NCBI RefSeq assembly: GCF_014639275.1
Contig: NZ_BMFW01000002.1
Location: 354,379-418,378 of the forward strand
From: Arthrobacter liuii
GTDB taxonomy: Bacteria > Actinomycetota > Actinomycetes > Actinomycetales > Micrococcaceae
Direction of reading: 5' to 3'
Length of the DNA: 64,000 nt
Positions 58,497-64,000 of this stretch are shown here, in pieces. Position 1 is the first letter of the stretch. Every line of letters begins with the position of its first letter. The translations under genes were made by a program, and so were the position numbers. The notes under the pieces were generated by a model. That model searched no databases. It worked only from the letters and a program-made list of their open reading frames with translations, and was not told where the DNA came from.

Positions 58497-60179
58497 ATGG
58501 CCGGGCGCCCGCACGCACTGACTGTGATGCTGGCGTCCGCCCTCCTCGTCATCCTCGCTTCCTGCTCCCCGCCCAAGCCCGATGTGACGCTGGACCTGCT
58601 GCACGGGGACTGGCAGGATGTGCCCGGAATCCGGGCCGCGAGCGGCGGACTGCAGGTGACCCCCACCGCCAGGCGAATCGTGGAGCAGAGCGGGGAGGGA
58701 GGCCAACCGAATCCTCCACTCAACCTTGCTGGCACGCACCTGGTGGTCGGTGGAGATTTTTCGCTCAGCGCAACGTTTGCGGACGTGAGCGCGGACGCAT
58801 CCTGGGCCCTGTACGACCGGCCCCCTGTCATCGCGGATGAGTTCCGCGTCGAGCCGGCGGGGCTGCGGCTCACCCTTCAGGGCAGCGACTTGAAGATCGC
58901 AGTCTTCGATGGGAAGCAGAAGAAGGACGTCACCCAGCCGGTGCCCGTCCATGATGAACATGTCACGGTGAACGACCCGGGAGCCCCGTTCACTGTCCGC
59001 CGCTCCGGCGATACGCTGGCCGTCTCCAGCGGCACGGACACGCTTTCGTCCCTGCCCCTGGGCAAGGTGTTTTCGTCAGGGGAGTTGTGGCTCGGGTTCT
59101 CCAGCGATTCCGGGGACTTTGAGATCACCTCGCTCAAGGCTGTTGCGCCGGGCAACACTGGCCTGCGCACTTCGGGAGCCGCGGCGGCCGATGTCAAGCC
59201 GTCAGGTGACGGCTTGCAGGCGCTGGCCGCGAGGACCCGCCAGGACTTCCTGGTCGGCGCAGCCGTGGCGCTCGGTCCCCTCACCGGGGACGAGGACTAC
59301 GCGCGTGAAGTCGTTGGAAACTTCGGCGCCCTCACCCCTGAGAACGCCATGAAGCCGCAGTTCCTCTCACCGCAGCAGGGCGTGTACACCTTCGAAGAAG
59401 CGGACGCGATCCTGGCGATCGCCCAGAGCAAAGGCATGGCGGTGCACGGCCACACCATTGCCTTCACCGAGGCCATGCCCCGATGGATGCAGCAGCTCCC
59501 TACCGGCTCCAAAACGGAGCGCGATGCCAGTGCTGCCGCGCTGCTCGACTACCTCACCACAGTGGTGACGCACTTCAAGGGCCGGCTGGCCTCCCTCGAC
59601 GTGGTCAATGAGCCGTTCGACGTCAACCAGGGAACCAGCATGCAGCAGAACATCTGGTACCGCGTCTTCGGTCCCGGCTACCCGGCGGTGGTCTCCAAGG
59701 CGGTGTACGCCGCCGATCCGCGCGTCCTGCAGTACATCAACGAAAACGGCGCCGATGTGCCGGGGCAGCGCCAGGACGCCCTGCTCAAGCTCATCCTTGA
59801 CACCAACGCGCAGGGCGGCCACATCCATGGTGCAGGACTACAAGCCCACGTCTACAACCTCAAGACGGACGCCATCTCCGCGGACGCCCTTACCCGCACG
59901 CTCAACCGCTTCGGCGATGCCGGGCTGCACGTCCGCATCTCCGAGAACGACGTCACGGATGGCCAGGGAAAGGATGCCCAGGCGAAGCAGTACGCCACGG
60001 TGCTGGCCACCTGCCTGCGCTCGCCCACCTGCGTCTCCTACACCACCTGGGGCGTCGATGACCGTTACGACTGGTGGATCGACGACGGCGGGAGCCTGCG
60101 GCAGGGCCACGACCACCTGTTCAACAACGGACAGCCCACGCCGGCATACGACGCCGTGAAGCGTGCCTTGGGCGGCTGA
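58497..60179 (+). CDS. GH10 family lipoprotein (endo-1,4-beta-xylanase type)
   Basis: 560 aa from ATG 58497 with GAGGA six bases upstream. A lipoprotein signal ends at C23 (VILASC). Residues about 30-225 form a beta-sandwich module of unknown specificity. The GH10 barrel starts near LVGAAVALGPLTGDEDY, with ENAMKPQFLSPQQGVYTFEEAD, HGHTIAFTEAMPRWM, acid/base E372 in DVVNEPF and nucleophile E483 in RISENDV, where most family members have TELD. It may trim a polysaccharide made by the adjacent genes; xylan as substrate is not proved. Confidence 0.88.
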   Translation: MAGRPHALTVMLASALLVILASCSPPKPDVTLDLLHGDWQDVPGIRAASGGLQVTPTARRIVEQSGEGGQPNPPLNLAGTHLVVGGDFSLSATFADVSADASWALYDRPPVIADEFRVEPAGLRLTLQGSDLKIAVFDGKQKKDVTQPVPVHDEHVTVNDPGAPFTVRRSGDTLAVSSGTDTLSSLPLGKVFSSGELWLGFSSDSGDFEITSLKAVAPGNTGLRTSGAAAADVKPSGDGLQALAARTRQDFLVGAAVALGPLTGDEDYAREVVGNFGALTPENAMKPQFLSPQQGVYTFEEADAILAIAQSKGMAVHGHTIAFTEAMPRWMQQLPTGSKTERDASAAALLDYLTTVVTHFKGRLASLDVVNEPFDVNQGTSMQQNIWYRVFGPGYPAVVSKAVYAADPRVLQYINENGADVPGQRQDALLKLILDTNAQGGHIHGAGLQAHVYNLKTDAISADALTRTLNRFGDAGLHVRISENDVTDGQGKDAQAKQYATVLATCLRSPTCVSYTTWGVDDRYDWWIDDGGSLRQGHDHLFNNGQPTPAYDAVKRALGG

Positions 60180-60216
60180 CCGCTGCCGTGGCCGGGAGCG
60201 GCCGGGAATGCCTGCC

Positions 60217-61251
60217 TCAAGCGGCCTGGCGGAGCGCTGCCTTGCGGGCCACCGAGTTCCTGCGGGCCCTCCCCAGCATGTCCAAGGTGAGCAGCAACAG
60301 GGCCAGCCAGACCACCCCGAAGCCGATCCAGCGCGCGGCGGTCATGGCCTCCCGGAACACCAGCAGGGCCACCAGGAACTGCAGTACGGGAGCGAAGTAC
60401 TGGAGCAACCCAATGGTGGTCATGGGCAGCCGCCGCGCGGAGGCGCCGAAGAAAAGCAGCGGGACGGCGGTGATCACGCCCGACGACAGCAGAAGCCAGA
60501 AGTGTCCTGCACCCTGTGACGTCAGCGTGGAACTGCCGCTGGCGGCCAGGACCACCATCGCAACGGCGGCCAGCGGCGCGAGCACCATGGTTTCCACGCT
60601 GAGGCTGGTGATGGCGTCCACCCTTGATCCCACCCGGTTCTTGACGAAGCCGTACAGGCCGAAGCTGAACGCCAGCGTCAGCGCGATCCACGGCAGCTTC
60701 CCGTAGGAGTAGGTGAGGACGCCCACGGCCACGAACCCGACGCCGACGGCGGACCACTGCAGCGGCCTCAGCTTTTCCTTCAGGACCAGCACGCCCAGCA
60801 GCACCGAGACGAGCGGGTTGATGAAGTAGCCCAGCGAGGTTTCCACAGCCTGCCCGGTGGTCACGCCGTAGGTATAGGTCAGCCAGTTGATGGCAATCAG
60901 GAAGGCCGCCAGAGCCAGGGAACCAAACACCCTCCGGTCCCTGAGTGCCGCCGCCAGCACCCTCCACGCCCTGGTAACCGTGATCAGCAGAGCGCAGAAC
61001 AACAGCGACCACACCACGCGGTTGGCGACGATTTCGACGGCGCCCGCGGGCATCAGGATGAAGAAGTACAGCGGGAGCAGCCCCCACAAAACGTAAGCGC
61101 CGATGCCGAACAGCATCCCCGCCGTCGTGTCCTTGGCTAGCGCTTTGGGGGCCCCTTGCCCGCGGCCAGCTGGTGCCGGGGCACCCGCAGTGGCGTTTGA
61201 CCCCGGGGAGGCGGCGGCTGTGGAGGTGGCGGGGGAGTTTCCTTCTGGCAT
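60217..61251 (-). CDS. rarD: EamA family transporter RarD
   Basis: 344 aa from ATG 61251, with ten hydrophobic helices after a 40-residue Ala/Pro/Ser-rich N-terminus. GMLFGIGAYVLWGLLPLYF, ANRVVWSLLFCALLI, YGVTTGQAVETSLGYFINPL and LLQYFAPVLQFLVALLVFRE are RarD landmarks. RarD is a drug/metabolite-superfamily exporter with poorly known substrate. It converges on the GH10 gene. The longer frame to 61608 overlaps the divergent topoisomerase gene and was rejected. Confidence 0.9.
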   Translation of the reverse strand: MPEGNSPATSTAAASPGSNATAGAPAPAGRGQGAPKALAKDTTAGMLFGIGAYVLWGLLPLYFFILMPAGAVEIVANRVVWSLLFCALLITVTRAWRVLAAALRDRRVFGSLALAAFLIAINWLTYTYGVTTGQAVETSLGYFINPLVSVLLGVLVLKEKLRPLQWSAVGVGFVAVGVLTYSYGKLPWIALTLAFSFGLYGFVKNRVGSRVDAITSLSVETMVLAPLAAVAMVVLAASGSSTLTSQGAGHFWLLLSSGVITAVPLLFFGASARRLPMTTIGLLQYFAPVLQFLVALLVFREAMTAARWIGFGVVWLALLLLTLDMLGRARRNSVARKAALRQAA

Positions 61252-61326
61252 GGGCACGATGTCAATAACAGCAGCCCCGGGGCAGGTATTCCAGCGGGCG
61301 GGGCAGGCAATCCCGAAAATAGTCAG

Positions 61327-61339
61327 TAGGCTTTCTTTC
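61327..61339 (+). promoter_or_regulatory. Leaderless -10 element upstream of the topoisomerase gene
   Basis: TAGGCT (61327-61332) is followed by seven bases and ATG 61340, the start of an 11-codon ORF coupled to the topoisomerase gene. Confidence 0.5.
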
Positions 61340-61375
61340 ATGACACGTTTCCGTTTGCCGGTTCCCAACCGATGA
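61340..61375 (+). CDS. 11-codon leaderless upstream ORF
   Basis: Reads MTRFRLPVPNR and stops at TGA 61373-61375, which overlaps the topoisomerase start in an ATGA. With no ribosome site at ATG 61372, translation of the topoisomerase probably depends on ribosomes finishing this leader. Confidence 0.45.
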   Translation: MTRFRLPVPNR

Positions 61376-62367
61376 GGCTCCGGCGCAGCAACGCCTCCGG
61401 GCGCGGCTACCGAAGGGTGGCCGCCGGGAAGGGCTTCAGCTACCGGGACCTGGACGGCTCCACCCTGCCGCCCGGTCCCCTCCGGGACCGGCTGGAAAGC
61501 ATCGGCATTCCGCCGGCCTGGACCGACGTCTGGATCGCCCCGTTTGAGAATGGCCATATCCAGGCAACCGGCGTGGACGCGGTGGGCCGCCGCCAGTACA
61601 TCTACCACCCTGAGTGGCGCGAGCGTAAGGACCGGGTGAAGTTCGACCGGTCGCTCCAGTTGGCCGAATCGCTGCCTTCAGCCAGGCGCCGGGTCACGAT
61701 GGACCTCCGCGGAGAGGGGTTTTCCCGTGACCGCGTGCTGGCGGCGGCGTTCCGGATGCTGGACAGCGGATCCCTTCGGGTGGGCTCTGAACGGTACACC
61801 AACGAGAACGGCAGCCGCGGCCTTGCCACCCTGCTGTGCGCCCACGTCCAGGTGCGGAAAGACCGGATCCTGCTGCGCTTCCCGGCCAAAAGCGGCAAGG
61901 ACTGGGAATCGGAAATCCGCGACGCCGACCTCGCCGCCCTGCTGCGCCTGCTCAAGCGCCGGGGCCCCAATGCCCGGCTCCTTGCCTACAAGGAGGGCCG
62001 GAGCTGGCAGCCTGTCACCAGCGCCGACATCAACGCCTATGTGAAGGAGCGGACCGGCTCAGATTTCACGGCGAAGGATTTCCGGACCCTGCGCGGGACG
62101 GTGGCGGCAGCGGAAAGCCTGGCCTGCACCGGTATACAGCGCACGGCGGCCAAACGGAAGCGGGCCATCAGCCGGGCCATGTACGATGCCGCGCAGACGC
62201 TGGGTAACACCCCGTCCATCGCCCGCAAGAGCTACGTGGATCCGCGGGTGCTGGACCACTACCACGACGGCGAAATCATCGATCCGAAACGGCTCGACTC
62301 GGCGGAGGCCGAGCTCCGGGCGCTCCTGTACCGCGAAGGCAAGGTGGTGGCCCTGGCCGCCAACTAG
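61372..62367 (+). CDS. DNA topoisomerase IB (poxvirus/bacterial type)
   Basis: 331 aa. The N-terminal DNA-binding part has GFSYRDLDGSTL, IPPAWTDVWIAP and GRRQYIYHPEW; the catalytic part has TLLCAHVQVRKDRILLRFP, KDFRTLRGTVAA with a catalytic Arg, and Y288 in ARKSYVDPRV as the nucleophile. These enzymes relax supercoils by single-strand cleavage with a 3'-phosphotyrosyl link. They occur in scattered actinobacteria and proteobacteria as non-essential extras. Its start overlaps an 11-codon leader. Confidence 0.93.
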   Translation: MRLRRSNASGRGYRRVAAGKGFSYRDLDGSTLPPGPLRDRLESIGIPPAWTDVWIAPFENGHIQATGVDAVGRRQYIYHPEWRERKDRVKFDRSLQLAESLPSARRRVTMDLRGEGFSRDRVLAAAFRMLDSGSLRVGSERYTNENGSRGLATLLCAHVQVRKDRILLRFPAKSGKDWESEIRDADLAALLRLLKRRGPNARLLAYKEGRSWQPVTSADINAYVKERTGSDFTAKDFRTLRGTVAAAESLACTGIQRTAAKRKRAISRAMYDAAQTLGNTPSIARKSYVDPRVLDHYHDGEIIDPKRLDSAEAELRALLYREGKVVALAAN

Positions 62368-62442
62368 AATGGGAGACTGTGCACCGCACCATGCGGCGCA
62401 CCCTCACCAAACATGAGCAGGACCAGTCCAGAAGGGTTCCCG

Positions 62443-63873
62443 GTGTCCATTCACAGCGAAACCGCCGCCAACCGCCCCCTCCGTGTCGCCATCGTCGGCG
62501 CGGGACCGGCAGGAGTCTATGCTGCGGACATCCTCACCAAGTCCAGCGGGGTGAAGGATGGCGACTTCCAGGTCAGCATCGACCTCTTTGAGGCCTACCC
62601 GGCGCCCTATGGACTGATCAGGTACGGAGTGGCCCCGGACCATCCCCGCATCAAGGGCATCGTCAACGCCTTGCACAAGGTCCTGGACCGCGGCGACATC
62701 CGCTTCCTGGGCAACGTCACGTACGGCCGGGACCTCACCCTGCACGACTTCCGGGCGTTCTACGACGCCGTGATCTTCTCGACCGGCGCCGTCAAGGACG
62801 CGGACCTGGACATTCCGGGCATCAACCTGCCCGGCTCCTTCGGTGGCGCCGACTTCGTCTCCTGGTACGACGGCCACCCGGACGTGCCGCGCGAATGGCC
62901 GCTGGAGGCAAGGGAAATCGCCGTTGTCGGCAACGGGAACGTAGCCCTGGACGTGGCCCGCATGCTGGTCAAGCACCCCGAGGAACTGCTCACCACCGAG
63001 ATCCCTGACAATGTGTACGCGGGCCTGAAGGCGTCGCCCGTCACCGACGTGCACGTCTTCGGCCGCCGCGGCCCTGCCCAGGTCAAGTTCACCCCACTGG
63101 AGCTGCGCGAACTGAGCCACATGGACGACGTCGACATCGTCCTCTACCCGGAGGACTTTGAATTCGACGAGGCCTCGGACGATGCCATCCGCAGCAACAA
63201 CCAGGTCAAGACCATGGTGAACACCCTCACCAACTGGCTGGTGGAGGAGCACACGGAGGCAGAGAACCCGTCATCCCGCAGGCTGCACCTGCACTTCCTG
63301 CACGGCCCCGTTGAAGTGCTCGACGACGGCACGGGCAAGGTGGGCGGCATCAAGTTTGAGCGCATGCAGCTGGACGGCACCGGCAACGCCAAAGGTACGG
63401 GGGAGTACGTTGAGTACCCCGTCCAGGCCGTCTACCGGGCCATCGGCTACCATGGCTCGGCGCTGGACGAACTTGAGTACGACGCCAAGCGCGGCGTCAT
63501 CCCCAACGAAGGCGGCCGCGTCCTGGACGCCGACGGCAGCCCGGTGCCGGGCATCTACGCCACGGGCTGGATCAAGCGCGGGCCCGTAGGCCTGATCGGG
63601 CACACCAAAGGTGATGCGCTGGAAACAATCGGCTTCCTGCTGGAGGACCGGTTGAACCTTCCGCCGGCACGGAACCCGGACCCGCAGGCCATCATTGACC
63701 TGCTCGAAGAGCGCGGCATTGAATACACCACCTGGGATGGGTGGAACAAGCTCGACGCCCACGAGGCCAGCCTCGGTGCGGCCTGGACAGGACCTGAGGG
63801 CCTGGACCATGTGGTGCGCGAACGGATCAAGGTGGTGCCGCGCGAGGACATGATCCGCATCTCCCGCGGCTGA
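62443..63873 (+). CDS. fprA: Ferredoxin/flavodoxin-NADP+ reductase (FprA type), second copy
   Basis: 476 aa from GTG 62443 with GAAGGG six bases upstream; ATG 62413 would add ten residues without a ribosome site. It aligns end to end with the protein at 43992: VAIVGAGPAGVYAADIL, PAPYGLIRYGVAPDHP, IAVVGNGNVALDVARML and GWIKRGPVGLIGHTKGDA. The two differ mainly in helices and the C-terminal 60 residues. Its partner ferredoxin is not nearby. An insertion sequence abuts its stop codon. Confidence 0.92.
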   Translation: MSIHSETAANRPLRVAIVGAGPAGVYAADILTKSSGVKDGDFQVSIDLFEAYPAPYGLIRYGVAPDHPRIKGIVNALHKVLDRGDIRFLGNVTYGRDLTLHDFRAFYDAVIFSTGAVKDADLDIPGINLPGSFGGADFVSWYDGHPDVPREWPLEAREIAVVGNGNVALDVARMLVKHPEELLTTEIPDNVYAGLKASPVTDVHVFGRRGPAQVKFTPLELRELSHMDDVDIVLYPEDFEFDEASDDAIRSNNQVKTMVNTLTNWLVEEHTEAENPSSRRLHLHFLHGPVEVLDDGTGKVGGIKFERMQLDGTGNAKGTGEYVEYPVQAVYRAIGYHGSALDELEYDAKRGVIPNEGGRVLDADGSPVPGIYATGWIKRGPVGLIGHTKGDALETIGFLLEDRLNLPPARNPDPQAIIDLLEERGIEYTTWDGWNKLDAHEASLGAAWTGPEGLDHVVRERIKVVPREDMIRISRG

Positions 63874-63876
63874 CCC

Positions 63877-64000
63877 CTAGGGCGTGTCTCCTAAAGCTGT
63901 CAGCCAGATGCTGATTGCTCGGAGGACTGCTCCGCCGCGGTAGGTGAGGGCGAGTTTGTCGTAGCGGGTTGCCAGGGCCCGCCACTGTTTGAAGGTGTTG
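63877..64000 (-). mobile_element. IS5-type insertion sequence, right end with transposase C-terminus (partial)
   Basis: The minus strand reads NTFKQWRALATRYDKLALTY, RGGAVLRAISIWLTALGDTP and stops at TAG (63877-63879), the standard C-terminus of IS5-family DDE transposases. The element end is GGCGTGTCTCCTAAAGC from 63881. The adjacent CTAG (63877-63880) may be the target duplication, and it provides the stop codon. The insertion is 3 bases after the fprA stop. The rest lies outside the window. Confidence 0.85.

Noticed and set aside
60217..61608. RarD with 463 codons
   Set aside because: The N-terminal extension lies over the topoisomerase gene and promoter; RarD proteins start near the MPEGN methionine or later.
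62379..62591. Small ORF starting MHRTMRRTLTK just upstream of the second fprA, considered as a leader peptide after TAGAAT
   Set aside because: It runs 149 bases into fprA in another frame and has no stop near the fprA start, so coupling is not supported.

Overview
The window is a high-GC actinobacterial chromosome segment. Gene content, leaderless TANNNT promoters and protein sequences fit an Arthrobacter/Pseudarthrobacter-type member of the Micrococcaceae; this is an inference from familiarity with the families, not a database match. It carries about 50 intact genes, several broken ones and two families of short intergenic repeats. I saw no rRNA, tRNA or CRISPR array.

Layout. 1-2.4 kb: the end of a citrate/malate-type two-component system, then two genes broken by single-base losses (a glyoxalase-like gene and a NeuD-type sugar acyltransferase). 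2.5-8.3 kb: a PuuD-type amidohydrolase, an internally deleted Orn/Lys/Arg decarboxylase copy, an asparagine-synthase-like enzyme resembling N-acetylglutaminylglutamine amidotransferase, and an M20 dipeptidase. 8.4-16.2 kb: PAP2 phosphatase, MFS exporter, a drug-type ABC exporter with a GbsR/MarR regulator, CorA and an NRAMP transporter. 16.3-30.7 kb: the intact decarboxylase paralog, then scattered menaquinone genes (menC, menD, menF, menG, a geranylgeranyl-reductase-family oxidoreductase, a polyprenyl diphosphate synthase). PhoX, with a PHO-box-like promoter, and an amino-acid ABC importer lie among them. 31-33.2 kb: a frameshifted AbiEi/DUF559-like gene flanked by 72-nt direct repeats, a SUKH-like protein and a TRIC-family channel.

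33.3-45.5 kb is a sulfur-assimilation and siroheme block: sirohydrochlorin chelatase, ferredoxin-sulfite reductase, cysH, cysD, cysN, a sulfonate/sulfate-type ABC importer, cobA/cysG and a ferredoxin-NADP reductase that can supply electrons to the sulfite reductase. Three transcription units here appear to start with leaderless mRNAs, and two share nearly the same promoter. 45.5-50.7 kb: small membrane and hypothetical genes and a GntR-MFS pair. 50.8-56.9 kb: a CYTH/CHAD protein and a GABA/putrescine catabolic locus (PucR regulator, aminobutyraldehyde dehydrogenase, gabT). 57.3-60.2 kb: an exopolysaccharide-type locus with a deletion scar and a GH10 lipoprotein. 60.2-64 kb: RarD, topoisomerase IB behind a leaderless 11-codon ORF, a second ferredoxin-NADP reductase, and the end of an IS5-type element.

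Most notable: a family of 66-nt nested hairpins placed about 10 nt after stop codons, with compensatory arm changes; a second 72-nt repeat family with terminal inverted repeats; pervasive leaderless promoters; and several decaying accessory genes beside intact housekeeping genes.
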